This document shows positions 26,214 to 36,986 of a stretch of DNA of 64,000 nt, piece after piece. The DNA comes from Novosphingobium panipatense (lineage in GTDB: Bacteria; Pseudomonadota; Alphaproteobacteria; Sphingomonadales; Sphingomonadaceae), in assembly GCF_002149965.1 (NCBI RefSeq), contig NZ_MSQB01000002.1, positions 118,620-182,619 of the forward strand, written 5' to 3'. Made by a program: the position numbers and the translations under genes. The first letter of the stretch is position 1. The number at the start of each line of letters is the position of its first letter. The notes beneath the pieces are model-generated. The model did no database searches and had not been told where the DNA came from. It saw only the letters and a list, made by a program, of their open reading frames with translations.

Positions 26214-26262
26214 GGTTTGAACCCCTTGGGTTTTATCTCTGCGACGCCCCTATTGGGGTAGC

Positions 26263-26290
26263 ATGACACTTCCATGACAAGAAAGTGACA
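26263..26290 (-). promoter_or_regulatory. Pho box upstream of pstS
   Basis: On the minus strand TGTCAC, TGTCAT and TGTCAT begin at 26290, 26279 and 26268: three near-perfect half-sites in exact 11-bp register. This matches the PhoB box described upstream of pst genes in other proteobacteria. It is the best in the window and serves as the local reference. Confidence 0.88.
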
Positions 26291-26666
26291 TAACTCGCCA
26301 AGCCACGCAAATGCGGCGATTTCTGCGGTGCTTACCTCATTTTCGCACGATCGGCCCGACCCGTTGTCCAGAATGGTCGCGACCTTTCATGACAGTGTCG
26401 TGATCCTCGAGTCTCCTGCATTCGCAGGGCGCCTTGCGGCCCGGCGCCCTGCCCTCGCGACGTGTCGGGATTGTTTCCAGACGATGTCGATGAGAAACTT
26501 TGTCGCGACTCGGATCGGCCGGTCCGGTCGCGAAGGCATCGTTGAGAGCCCGCGCAAGAAGGCTGGTGTGGCCTTGAGGGAAGACTTGCAGGAAGGCCGG
26601 GCCGCCATGCCCGGAAAGAAATCCCGGCCGCTCGCCGGATCGGTTCGGCGAAGCCGCTATAACGTT

Positions 26667-26713
26667 CGTCACAATCGTCACATTGACCGTCACATTCGTC
26701 ATCAAAGCGTCAT
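26667..26713 (+). promoter_or_regulatory. Cluster of Pho-box-like half-sites upstream of the porin gene
   Basis: Five CGTCAC/CGTCAT units begin at 26667, 26676, 26688, 26697 and 26708. Only the last pair is exactly 11 bp apart; the others are 9 or 12. The cluster ends 58 bp before ATG 26772, similar to the geometry at pstS. Confidence 0.55.
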
Positions 26714-26771
26714 CGAACGGCCATAGTCGGCCCTCGTCGCGCCCCGGCACCTGCCTGCGGCGCTCTGGAGA

Positions 26772-28214
26772 ATGCCCGTTATGCGTCTCTTTATGGCCAG
26801 TGCGACTGCGGTCGCGTTAGCGCTTACCGCCCCGGGCGCCTATGCGCAGGCGATCTCGGCGGAAGAGGCCGAGGCCTTGCGCGCGCAGATCCGCACGATG
26901 AAGGCGCAGATGGAAGCCATGGAAGCGCGGCTCAATGCCGCTGCACCAGCTTCCGCCGCGGCTGCTCAGGAAAGCACCTCGCCTGCCGCCGCCCCGGCCA
27001 CCGCACCTGCACTGGCCGCAGGCTCCGCCGCCAAGCCCGAAGGCAAGGATGAAAAGGGCGACGAAACGCAGATCAAGTGGAAGGGCAGCCCGCAATTCGC
27101 GCAGGGCGACCGCCAGTTCAAGGTCAAGGGCCGCATCCAGGCCGACGCCAACTATGTCGGCACGCCGAAGGGCCTGGACGACCAGGGCCTCGGCTTCTCC
27201 AGCGAGATGCGTCGTATCCGGCTTGGCGCGGAAGGCGCGATCGGCGCCGGGTTCGACTATAAGCTGGAGCTGGAGCTTTCGGACAATGCCGTCGATCTCG
27301 TCGATACATATGTCGGCTATCACAAGGGACCGTGGTCGATCCGGCTCGGCAACCAGAACTCGTTCCAGTCGCTCGACGAACTGACCGGCGACACCAGCGG
27401 CAGCGTGATGGAGCGCGCCGCCTTCACCGATGCCTTCAATTTCGAACGCCGCCTCGGCGCCGCGTTCCAGTACAACAAGGGGCCGTGGCTGGCGCAGGCC
27501 GGCGTGTTCACCGACGATATCGGCGCGCTTGCCAACGACAGCGACGGCGTGGACGGCGGAGACGAGAACAACAGCTACGGCCTGGACGGCCGCCTCGTCT
27601 ACTCGCCGAAACTGGGCGGCTTCCAGCTCCATTTCGGCGGATCGGCGCATTATCGCCGCCTCGGCCGCCTGGCCGAGAGCGAGACCCGCTATCGCCAGCG
27701 TCCCTATGTCCATTCCACCAATACCCGCCTGATCGGCACGCCTGCGATGAACGTCGCGGAAGAGGATCACTACGGCGTGGAATTCGCGGCCATTCGCGGA
27801 CCATGGCATGCGGCGGCGGAATATCACGCGCTCACCGCCAACCGCGTCGATGCCTCCACCGTCACGTTCCAGGGCGCCTATGCCGAAACCGGCATCTTCC
27901 TCACCAAGGGCGACCATCGCGGCTACAAGGAAGGCATCTTCCGCGTCGAGAAGCCCGCCCATCCCATGGGCGAGGGCGGCATGGGATCGCTGCTGTTCAC
28001 CTTGCGCTACGACTGGCTGGACCTCAACGACCGCGACATTCGCGGCGGCACCCAGAACGGCTACATCGCCGCGCTCGTCTGGGAACCGATCCAGAACCTG
28101 CGCTTCAACGTGAACTACGCGCTGATGGACTACACCGGCGCCACGCCCACCGCTTCCGGCAAGACCGACTATGACGCGCAAGTGATCGGCACGCGATTCG
28201 AACTGGATTTCTAA
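26772..28214 (+). CDS. OprP/OprO-type phosphate-selective porin
   Basis: 480 residues. A signal peptide ends at AYAQA near residue 20. A short coiled coil ([20 protein letters not shown], residues about 27-48) is followed by an Ala/Pro-rich linker and a beta-barrel with segments typical of Porin [39 protein letters not shown] and [11 protein letters not shown]. The C-terminus [10 protein letters not shown] ends in Phe, as in outer-membrane porins. It faces pstS across a shared regulatory region, so outer-membrane phosphate entry fits well. Actual anion or polyphosphate selectivity is inferred. Confidence 0.88.
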   Translation: MPVMRLFMASATAVALALTAPGAYAQAISAEEAEALRAQIRTMKAQMEAMEARLNAAAPASAAAAQESTSPAAAPATAPALAAGSAAKPEGKDEKGDETQIKWKGSPQFAQGDRQFKVKGRIQADANYVGTPKGLDDQGLGFSSEMRRIRLGAEGAIGAGFDYKLELELSDNAVDLVDTYVGYHKGPWSIRLGNQNSFQSLDELTGDTSGSVMERAAFTDAFNFERRLGAAFQYNKGPWLAQAGVFTDDIGALANDSDGVDGGDENNSYGLDGRLVYSPKLGGFQLHFGGSAHYRRLGRLAESETRYRQRPYVHSTNTRLIGTPAMNVAEEDHYGVEFAAIRGPWHAAAEYHALTANRVDASTVTFQGAYAETGIFLTKGDHRGYKEGIFRVEKPAHPMGEGGMGSLLFTLRYDWLDLNDRDIRGGTQNGYIAALVWEPIQNLRFNVNYALMDYTGATPTASGKTDYDAQVIGTRFELDF

Positions 28215-28276
28215 CGGCGGGCTCCAACCCCACCCACCTCTTCAAAATCGCCCGAAACGCGTGTATCGGCGCGGCT

Positions 28277-29602
28277 ATGCCTGATACCCAGATTCCCCGC
28301 ACCTACCGGGTCAAGAGCTTCGGCTGCCAGATGAACGTCTATGACGGCGAGCGCATGGCCGAGCTGCTGGCCGAGCAGGGCATCACCGCCGCGCCGGAGG
28401 GCGAGGAGGCCGATCTCGTCGTGCTCAACACCTGCCATATTCGCGAGAAGGCGGCGGAAAAGGTCTATTCCGACATCGGCCGTCTGCGCCGGACGGACGG
28501 CTCCTCGCCGCTGATCGCGGTGGCGGGCTGCGTCGCGCAGGCGGAAGGCGACGAGATCATGAAACGCTCGCCCGCGGTGAAGATGGTGGTCGGCCCGCAA
28601 GCCTATCACCGCCTGCCGGGCATGATCCGCGAGGCGACCGGGGGCAAGCGCGTCACCGATACCGACATGCCCGCCGAGACCAAGTTCGGCGCCCTTCCCA
28701 AGCGTCGGCGCTCCGGGCCGACCGCCTTCCTCACCGTGCAGGAAGGCTGCGACAAGTTCTGCACCTATTGCGTCGTGCCCTATACGCGCGGCGCCGAAGT
28801 ATCGCGCCCGCATGGCGACCTGATCGACGAGGCGAAGCGGCTGGTCGATGCCGGCGCGCGGGAGATCAGCCTGCTCGGACAGAACGTCAACGCCTGGTAC
28901 GGCGAGGATGCGAAGGGCCGGAAAGTCGGCCTCGACGGGCTGATCCGCGAGCTTGCGGAGATCCCCGATCTCGCCCGCATCCGCTACACCACCAGCCACC
29001 CCAACGACATGGCCGAGGGCCTGATCGCCGCGCATGGCGAAGTGGCGAAGCTGATGCCGTTCCTCCACCTGCCGGTGCAGGCCGGCAGCGACCGGGTGCT
29101 GAAGGCGATGAACCGCAGCCACACCGCCGAAAGCTACCTGAAGATCCTCGACCGCGTGCGCGCGGTACGGCCCGACATCGCGCTGTCGGGCGACTTCATC
29201 GTCGGCTTCCCTGGCGAGACCGATGCCGAGTTCGAGGATACCCTCTCGCTGGTCGATGCGGTCGGCTATGCGCAGTGCTTCAGCTTCAAGTATTCCCCGC
29301 GCGCCGGTACGCCCGCCGCGACGATGGCGGACCAGATCCCCGTCGCCGTGATGGACGAGCGGCTCCAGCGCCTTCAGGCCGCGCTGCTGCGCGATCAGTT
29401 CGCCTTCAACACGGCTTCGGTGGGCAAGACCTGCGAAGTGCTGGTGGAGCGCAAGGGCAAGTATCCGGGGCAATGGGTGGGCAAGTCGCCCTGGCTGCAA
29501 TCGGTTCACTTCACCGGTGACGTGGCGATCGGCGATCTGGTCACCGTCGAACTGAGCGAGGCCATCGCCAACTCGATCTCCGCGCGGTTGCTGGCGGCGT
29601 GA
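28277..29602 (+). CDS. miaB: tRNA-2-methylthio-N6-dimethylallyladenosine synthase MiaB
   Basis: 441 residues with the three parts of a methylthiotransferase. The N-terminal UPF0004 domain has Cys in [19 protein letters not shown] and VAGCVAQ. The radical-SAM domain has [10 protein letters not shown]-terminal TRAM domain starts near residue 375. It methylthiolates i6A37 in tRNAs reading UNN codons, using two Fe-S clusters. It lies between the porin and phoR and has no known link to phosphate; its position interrupts the phosphate cluster. The next gene overlaps its stop by 4 bp. Confidence 0.96.
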   Translation: MPDTQIPRTYRVKSFGCQMNVYDGERMAELLAEQGITAAPEGEEADLVVLNTCHIREKAAEKVYSDIGRLRRTDGSSPLIAVAGCVAQAEGDEIMKRSPAVKMVVGPQAYHRLPGMIREATGGKRVTDTDMPAETKFGALPKRRRSGPTAFLTVQEGCDKFCTYCVVPYTRGAEVSRPHGDLIDEAKRLVDAGAREISLLGQNVNAWYGEDAKGRKVGLDGLIRELAEIPDLARIRYTTSHPNDMAEGLIAAHGEVAKLMPFLHLPVQAGSDRVLKAMNRSHTAESYLKILDRVRAVRPDIALSGDFIVGFPGETDAEFEDTLSLVDAVGYAQCFSFKYSPRAGTPAATMADQIPVAVMDERLQRLQAALLRDQFAFNTASVGKTCEVLVERKGKYPGQWVGKSPWLQSVHFTGDVAIGDLVTVELSEAIANSISARLLAA

Positions 29603-30309
29603 GCGACAGGCAGGCGCTGGTTCTCGTCCCCGGCCTGTCCTGCGACCGCCGGGTCTGGCAGGCGCAAGTCGCGAAGCTGGCGGATATCGCGGACATCTCG
29701 ATCGGCGATACGCTGAAGGACGATTCGATCGCGGCGATGGCCACCCGCGTGCTCGACGCCGCGCCGCAACGGTTCGCAATCGCCGGTTTTTCGATGGGCG
29801 GCTATGTCGCGATGGAGATCTGGCGCCGCGCGCCGGAGCGGGTGACCCGCCTCGCCCTCGTCGATACCAATGCCCGCGCCGACAGCGAGGAACAGGCGGC
29901 GCTGCGCCGCGCCGCCGTGGCGACGGCCCGCGCGCGCGGCTTCGAACATGTCCTGCGCGGCTCGCTGCGCCAGCTGGTGGCGCCCGATTGCCCGGAAGCG
30001 CTGTTCGAGGAGGTCGTGCAGATGGCCCTGCGCGTCGGCTTCGGCACTTACATGGACCAGCAGGCGGCGATCATCGACCGGGCGGATTCGCTGGAGACTC
30101 TGGGCACCGTCTCGGTTCCGACCATGGTCATGGTCGGCGCGGCGGACGCCCTCACCCCGCCCCGCCTGGCCGAGGAAATGGTGCAGGCAATGCCCCCGGC
30201 ATTTTCAGGCGTGGTCTACGAGGTGATCGCGAACGCCGGGCACATGGCGCCGATGGAGCAGCCAAACGCCGTCAACGCCGCCTTCCGCCGCTGGCTCATG
30301 GGCGTTTGA
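29599..30309 (+). CDS. Alpha/beta-fold hydrolase
   Basis: 236 residues from a GTG that overlaps the miaB stop (GTGA), so translation is probably coupled. The nucleophile elbow is GFSMGG near residue 59. The acid region [10 protein letters not shown] and the catalytic His in [11 protein letters not shown] complete a Ser-Asp-His triad. No signal peptide is visible and the substrate is unknown. The final codons GGC GTT TGA overlap the first GTTTGA of composite repeat copy 3, so the repeat inserted at, or helped form, the 3' end of the gene. Confidence 0.85.
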   Translation: MSDRQALVLVPGLSCDRRVWQAQVAKLADIADISIGDTLKDDSIAAMATRVLDAAPQRFAIAGFSMGGYVAMEIWRRAPERVTRLALVDTNARADSEEQAALRRAAVATARARGFEHVLRGSLRQLVAPDCPEALFEEVVQMALRVGFGTYMDQQAAIIDRADSLETLGTVSVPTMVMVGAADALTPPRLAEEMVQAMPPAFSGVVYEVIANAGHMAPMEQPNAVNAAFRRWLMGV

Positions 30310-30480
30310 AAAATGCCTGAAAGGCATTTTTGATGCGGCACCGGCCCCAGTTGGATCCAGGCGCCCCCACCCTACCACCCAACGATAGTATCCTAGCGGG
30401 TGGTAGGGTGGGGGCGCCTAAGAGACTTGGGGGCCGGTGCCGCAAAATTCGCATTCTGCGAATTTTCAAACAGACTCTGA
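30304..30480. repeat. Nested composite palindrome, copy 3 (long form)
   Basis: The left module is a hairpin, AAAAATGCC-TGAA-GGCATTTTT. The core at 30335-30443 has longer arms than the other copies, with an extra segment around TTGGATCCAGGCGCC. The right module AAAATTCGC-ATTCT-GCGAATTTT ends in CAAACAGACTCTGA, the complement of the left end of copy 2. It separates the convergent hydrolase and phoR genes. Confidence 0.9.
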
Positions 30481-30500
30481 ACCGGATTTCCCGTCGCCGT

Positions 30501-31499
30501 TCAGGCCGCCCCGTCTTCCTTGCGCAGCGGCAGCATGAGCGAGGCGGTGGTGCCATGGCCCGGACGGCTGTCGATATCGAAACGGCCACGGTGGCGCTCG
30601 ACGATGTGCTTGACGATCGAGAGGCCCAGCCCGGTGCCGCCCACCATGCGGCTGCGGCTGGTGTCGGCGCGGTAGAAACGCTCGGTCACGCGGGGGAGGT
30701 GTTCGGGGGAGATGCCCTCGCCGTGGTCGCGCACCGTCACCAGGACCCAGCCGGTCGGCGTCGATTCCAGGCTGACGTCCACCGGCCCGCCCTGCTTGCC
30801 GTACTTCAGCGAGTTGTCGATGAGGTTGCGCAACACTTGCGCCAGCTGGCCGCGATCGCCGGTCACCACGGCCTGCTCGCAGTTCGACTGGACGTCGATC
30901 TGCGCGTCGCCCCGCGCCTCGCCTGCGATTTCTCTTGCCAGCGCGACCATCTCGACCCGCTCCGAGGGCACTTCGTGCTTCACCGCCTCGATGCGGGAAA
31001 GCGACATCAGGTCCGAAATCAGCGCCTGCATGCGCTGCGCCTCATGCCGGATCGTGTCGAGAAAGCGCGTGCGCACGCTCTCGTCGCCGCCTGCCTTGGG
31101 GTTGTGCAGGGTTTCCACGTAGCCCAGCACGTTGGCCAGCGGCGTGCGCAGTTCGTGGCTGGCATTGGCGACGAAATCGGCGTGCGACTTGGCAACGCTG
31201 ACGCGCTCCGACAGGTCGTAGAGGCTGACCAGCCGGTCCGTCGGCGACACCACGCGGCAATCGACCTCCCAGACGCTGCCGCCGGTGGAAAGCCCGGTGA
31301 CCCGCGCAATCCCGCCCTCATCACTGAGAATCGCGGCAACCGCGCGCGGTTCGCGAATGGCGATGCGCACGTCCTGGCCGACGATATGGGCGCCCAGCAG
31401 TGCCCGCGCCGCGCCGTTGGCGAAGCGCACCTGCCCGCGCGAGACCATCATCGCGGGCGTCTGGAGATGTTCGAGGAGGTGGACGCCGTCTCCGGCCAT
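30501..31499 (-). CDS. phoR: Phosphate regulon sensor histidine kinase PhoR
   Basis: 332 residues. A small PAS-like region (residues about 8-100) precedes the dimerisation/phospho-acceptor helix NASHELRTPLANVLGY, with His near residue 115. The HATPase domain has N-box NLIDNSLKYG, DHGEGI, FYRADTSRSRMVGGTGLGLSIVKHI and SRPGHGTTASL. No membrane segment is seen, unlike most PhoR proteins, so this start gives a soluble kinase. It lies upstream of pstS on the same strand but separated by three plus-strand genes, which breaks the usual phoR-pst-phoB order of alphaproteobacteria. The PhoR assignment rests on that neighbourhood and the match to PhoB-type partners. Confidence 0.88.
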   Translation of the reverse strand: MAGDGVHLLEHLQTPAMMVSRGQVRFANGAARALLGAHIVGQDVRIAIREPRAVAAILSDEGGIARVTGLSTGGSVWEVDCRVVSPTDRLVSLYDLSERVSVAKSHADFVANASHELRTPLANVLGYVETLHNPKAGGDESVRTRFLDTIRHEAQRMQALISDLMSLSRIEAVKHEVPSERVEMVALAREIAGEARGDAQIDVQSNCEQAVVTGDRGQLAQVLRNLIDNSLKYGKQGGPVDVSLESTPTGWVLVTVRDHGEGISPEHLPRVTERFYRADTSRSRMVGGTGLGLSIVKHIVERHRGRFDIDSRPGHGTTASLMLPLRKEDGAA

Positions 31500-31856
31500 G
31501 ATCTTCGCTTTCTATCCTTTGCGGCATTCCTATGACGGGGACGCCGATCGTTCTTCATGCCCGCACCAGACGACAGGACAAAGACGCCGCCGCAACGAAC
31601 TTGCGGAAAATCGCATCCTGTACGGTGCTGAATACCTATGCGCGCACCTATCGGGTTCAATCCGTGCAAACGAGGTTGAGGTTTGGCCCACTCTCGCCTA
31701 GCACGTCGCACGCAGTTCGTGCCATGCTGCAACCGCGAAGAACGACGCTATTCCTCGCGGGGCGAATGGCAAGGCTGCACAGGAGGAGGAGCCCGTCGAT
31801 ACCCGGCGGAAAATGACCATATAGGTGGATAACCCCCAGAAGGTGGACTGCGCCCA
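31500..31856. other. Divergent intergenic region phoR/zwf
   Basis: 357 bp with no convincing open frame, RNA or clear 11-bp Pho-box series. It must hold the promoters of phoR and zwf. Short reading frames across it change composition and have no ribosome-binding site. I see nothing specific. Confidence 0.5.
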
Positions 31857-33314
31857 GTGACCAATTCGATTTCGGCCCCATTCACGTCCGACCGCCTGCT
31901 CCTGTTCGGCGCCACCGGCGATCTTTCGCGCCGCATGCTCCTCCCCTCGCTCTGCGCGCTCGATGCCGAAGGCCTGCTCGATCCCAAGATCGAGATCATC
32001 GGAACCGCCCGGTCGGAGCATGACGACGCGGAATTCCGCGATTTCGCGCGGCAGTCGCTGGAACAGTTCCTGCCCGCCGAACGGCGCGGCGGCATGGCGC
32101 GGTTCCTCAATCGCCTGTCGTACCAGACACTCGACGCCAACCAGATGGAAGGCTTCAACGCGCTAGCCGCCAAAGTGGGCGAGCCGAAGGACGGCCTGTC
32201 GATCTTCCTCTCCACCGCGCCCAGCCTGTTCGAGCCGACCATTCGCGGCCTCCAGGCGAGCGGTCTCGCCGGTGACAACGTGCGGATCGGCCTGGAAAAG
32301 CCGCTCGGCATCGACCTTGCCTCCAGCAAGGTGATCAACGACGCCGTGGCCCGCGCCTTCCCGGAAGACCGGATTTACCGCATCGACCACTATCTGGGCA
32401 AGGAAACCGTCCAGAACCTGTTGGCCCTGCGCTTTGCCAACCTGATGTTCGAACCGCTGTGGAACGCGGCGCATATCGACCATGTGCAGATCACTGTGGC
32501 CGAGACCGTGGGCCTGGAATCGCGCGTCGCCTATTACGACGATTCGGGCGCACTGCGCGACATGGTGCAGAACCACATGCTCCAGCTGCTCGCGCTCGTC
32601 GCGATGGAGCCGCCGGTCAGCTACGACGCCACCAGCGTGCGCGACGAGAAGGTGAAGATCCTGCGCTCCTTGCGCAAGGTCGCCGCCAACGAGACGGTGA
32701 CGGGCCAGTACCGCGCCGGGGCCATCGGCGGCCAGGCCGTGCCGGGCTACGACGACGAACTCGGCAAGGATTCGAACACCGAGACCTTCGTTGCGATCAA
32801 GGCGCATATCGACAACTGGCGCTGGCAGGGCGTGCCCTTCTATCTGCGCACCGGCAAGCGCCTGCCCAAGCGCACGACCGAGATCGTCGTCCAGTTCCGC
32901 GACGTGCCGCACTCGATCTTCCATGGTCGCGGTGCGAAGACCGTGCCCAACCGCCTCGTCATCGGCATCCAGCCGAGCGAGAACATCACGCTTTCGCTCA
33001 TGGCCAAGGTGCCGGGGCTGGACCGCAACGGCTTCGGCCTGCGCTCGATCCCGCTCGACATTGCCATGCCCGACGCTTTCGCCGGGCCGCAGCGCCGCAT
33101 CGCCTACGAGCGCCTGCTGCTCGACCTGATCGAGGGCGAGCAGACCCTGTTCGTCCGCCGCGACGAAGTGGAAGCGCAGTGGGACTGGATCGACGCGATC
33201 CGGGCCGAGTGGGAGGAACAGGCGCAGGAGCCCAAGACCTACACCGCCGGAAGCTGGGGCCCCTCCGCCGCCATCGCCCTCGCCGAGCGCGACGGCGTAA
33301 CGTGGCATGAGTGA
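31857..33314 (+). CDS. zwf: Glucose-6-phosphate 1-dehydrogenase
   Basis: 485 residues from GTG 31857. The N-terminal nucleotide-binding loop is LLLFGATGDLSRRMLLPSL and the catalytic motif is RIDHYLGKETVQN near residue 175. The C-terminal part carries VPFYLRTGKRLPKR. It oxidises glucose-6-phosphate with NAD(P)+ as the first step of the Entner-Doudoroff branch. It is 233 bp upstream of edd. NAD or NADP preference cannot be read reliably from the sequence. Confidence 0.96.
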   Translation: MTNSISAPFTSDRLLLFGATGDLSRRMLLPSLCALDAEGLLDPKIEIIGTARSEHDDAEFRDFARQSLEQFLPAERRGGMARFLNRLSYQTLDANQMEGFNALAAKVGEPKDGLSIFLSTAPSLFEPTIRGLQASGLAGDNVRIGLEKPLGIDLASSKVINDAVARAFPEDRIYRIDHYLGKETVQNLLALRFANLMFEPLWNAAHIDHVQITVAETVGLESRVAYYDDSGALRDMVQNHMLQLLALVAMEPPVSYDATSVRDEKVKILRSLRKVAANETVTGQYRAGAIGGQAVPGYDDELGKDSNTETFVAIKAHIDNWRWQGVPFYLRTGKRLPKRTTEIVVQFRDVPHSIFHGRGAKTVPNRLVIGIQPSENITLSLMAKVPGLDRNGFGLRSIPLDIAMPDAFAGPQRRIAYERLLLDLIEGEQTLFVRRDEVEAQWDWIDAIRAEWEEQAQEPKTYTAGSWGPSAAIALAERDGVTWHE

Positions 33315-33354
33315 TTGGGCACGAGTAAAGAGGCCAGAACGGGCATGAACGCAT

Positions 33355-33382
33355 CACGCACCCTATATGACCGGGGTGCGTG
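33355..33382 (+). terminator. Intergenic hairpin after zwf
   Basis: CACGCACC and GGTGCGTG form an 8-bp stem around a 12-nt loop, 40 bp after the zwf stop. No U-tract follows. It may attenuate or process a zwf-edd transcript. Confidence 0.4.
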
Positions 33383-33420
33383 GGCGTCCCCTCATGCCCG
33401 GCCGCGCGAAATTCCCCGCA

Positions 33421-33451
33421 AACCGGTGGAAGTTAGATGTTGACACCGGTT
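33421..33451 (+). promoter_or_regulatory. Candidate operator upstream of edd
   Basis: AACCGGTG (33421-33428) and CACCGGTT (33444-33451) are perfect inverted repeats separated by 15 bp. The second arm sits within TTGACACCGGTTACC, which resembles a sugar-regulator half-palindrome overlapping a possible -35 TTGACA. It lies 97 bp before the edd start. The regulator is not identifiable from the window. Confidence 0.45.
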
Positions 33452-33547
33452 ACCTGAAAGCCTTCAAGCCTCGCCCGGGAGATCCCGGTGCGGCGGCTTC
33501 GGGAGGCTGAGACAAAAAAGACAGACGGAAAGTGCAGGAGTAACCCC

Positions 33548-35358
<1,811 letters not shown>

Positions 35359-35362
<4 letters not shown>

Positions 35363-36363
35363 GCGGTTCCGTGAGCACCGACCTCGTAGCCGTCGATATC
35401 GGCGGCACCCATGCCCGCTTCGCCCTCGCCTCGGTGGACGATCAGGGCCAGATCACGCTGGACGAACCCGTCACCCTGCACACCAGCGACCACGGCAGCT
35501 TCCAGCTCGCCTGGCAAGCCTTCCGCGAGCGCAAGGGCGGCACGCTGCCCGATGCCATCTCGATCGCGATCGCCGGCCCGGTCGGCGGCGATGTGATCCG
35601 CTTCACCAACAACCCGTGGATCATTCGCCCGGCGATGATCCCCGAGAAGATGGGCGTGTCGCGCTATACCGTGGTCAACGACTTCGCGGCGGTGGCCTAT
35701 GCCGTGGCGCTCGCGCCCGACGACCAGTTCCTGCATCTGGCCGGGCCGGACGTACCGCTGCCCCGCTCGGGCACGCTCAGCGTCCTCGGGCCGGGCACCG
35801 GCCTCGGCGTCGCGCACTTGTGGCGTAACGGACTGCCCCACGGCAAGGGCGGCTTCTACCATGTGCAGGCGACCGAGGGCGGCCATACCGACTATGCGCC
35901 ACTGGACCTGATCGAGGACGCGATCCTCGCCCGCCTGCGCAAGCGCCACAACCGCGTCTCCACCGAGCGCGTCGTCTCCGGCCCCGCCATCGTCGACATC
36001 TACCAGACGCTCGCCGCCATGGAGACCCGCGCGGTGCATGACGTGACCGACGTGGAGATCTGGACCGCCGGCACCAATCATTCCGACCCGCTGGCCGCCG
36101 CCGCCGTCGATCGCTTCTGCCTCGCGCTCGGCAGCGCGGCGGGCGACTGCGCGCTGGCCCACGGCGCCAGCGGCGTCGTGATCGCGGGCGGCCTCGGCTA
36201 CCGCATCCGCGAAACCATTCTTGCCTCGGGCTTTGCCGAGAGATTCTGCGCCAAGGGCCGCTTTGCGGGCATGATGGCACAGATGCCCGTCAAGCTTATC
36301 ACCCATCCGCAGCCCGGCCTGTTCGGCGCGGCTGCCGCCTATGTCAGGGAGCACGTCCAATGA
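35359..36363 (+). CDS. glk: Glucokinase (bacterial Glk type)
   Basis: 334 residues from GTG 35359 in a GTGA overlap with edd. The phosphate-1 loop is [15 protein letters not shown] near residue 10. The later [24 protein letters not shown] and EGGHTDYAP (glucose-contacting region) segments are typical of non-ROK bacterial glucokinase. It phosphorylates cytosolic glucose to feed zwf. Its placement between edd and eda makes a complete glucose-to-pyruvate block. Confidence 0.95.
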
Positions 36364-36986
36364 GCAGCCCGTCCGAAGCCGTCGAAAAGGTCATGCGTCT
36401 TGCCCCGGTCATCCCGGTGCTGGTGATCGAGGATATCGAGCACGCCCTGCCGATCGCCGAAGCGCTCGTGGCCGGCGGCCTCCCCGCGCTTGAGGTGACG
36501 CTGCGCACCGAATGCGCGATCGAGGCGATCAAGGTGATGAAGCAGGTTCCCGGCGCCGTGGTCGGCGCGGGCACGGTGCTTTCGCCGGACGACCTCAAGC
36601 GCTCGATCGATGCGGGCGCCGAATTCATCGTCTCGCCCGGCCTCACCCCGATGCTGGCCGAAGCCGCCTACAAGTCGCAGATCCCCTTCCTGCCCGGCAC
36701 CGCCAATGCCAGCGACGTGATGTTCGCGCTGGAATGCGGGTTCGACCGCCTGAAGTTCTTCCCCGCCATGGCGGCGGGCGGTCCCTCGGCGCTGAAGGCG
36801 ATCGCCGCGCCCCTGTTCAAGGCAAAGTTCTGCCCCACCGGCGGCGTCACCCCTGAGAACGCGCCTGAATGGCTGGGCCTCGACGCGGTGCTCTGCGTCG
36901 GCGGCAGCTGGATGGTGCCCAAGGGCAAGCCGGACGTGGCGAAGATCGAGGCGGCCGCCCGCGCCGCTGCGGGGCTCGCACGGTGA
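36360..36986 (+). CDS. eda: 2-dehydro-3-deoxyphosphogluconate aldolase
   Basis: 208 residues, starting in a 4-bp ATGA overlap with glk. The trimeric class I aldolase motifs are visible: general-base Glu in LEVTLRTECAIEAI near residue 45, VGAGTVLSPDDLK, and the Schiff-base Lys in RLKFFPAMAAGG near residue 136, followed by FCPTGGVTPENAP. It cleaves KDPG to pyruvate and glyceraldehyde-3-phosphate. The downstream PEPC-like gene overlaps its stop. Confidence 0.96.
   Translation: MSSPSEAVEKVMRLAPVIPVLVIEDIEHALPIAEALVAGGLPALEVTLRTECAIEAIKVMKQVPGAVVGAGTVLSPDDLKRSIDAGAEFIVSPGLTPMLAEAAYKSQIPFLPGTANASDVMFALECGFDRLKFFPAMAAGGPSALKAIAAPLFKAKFCPTGGVTPENAPEWLGLDAVLCVGGSWMVPKGKPDVAKIEAAARAAAGLAR

Larger units (their letters stand above)
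26214..26771. other. Divergent regulatory region between pstS and porin genes
   Basis: This 558-bp gap holds the pstS Pho box at 26263-26290 and a cluster of CGTCAY units at 26667-26713. The overlapping open frames on both strands in the middle (about 130 codons each) have no recognisable domain. They lie antisense to each other, so I do not call them as genes. No RNA gene was recognised in the central 350 bp. Confidence 0.6.

Noticed and set aside
26328..26750. Overlapping 132- and 137-codon frames between pstS and the porin
   Set aside because: They lie on opposite strands of the same DNA, show no domain, and run through the CGTCAY regulatory cluster.
31500..31856. A Pho box for phoR
   Set aside because: Isolated GTCAT-like words occur, but no pair is in 11-bp register, unlike the sites at pstS, plcP and the orphan regulator.
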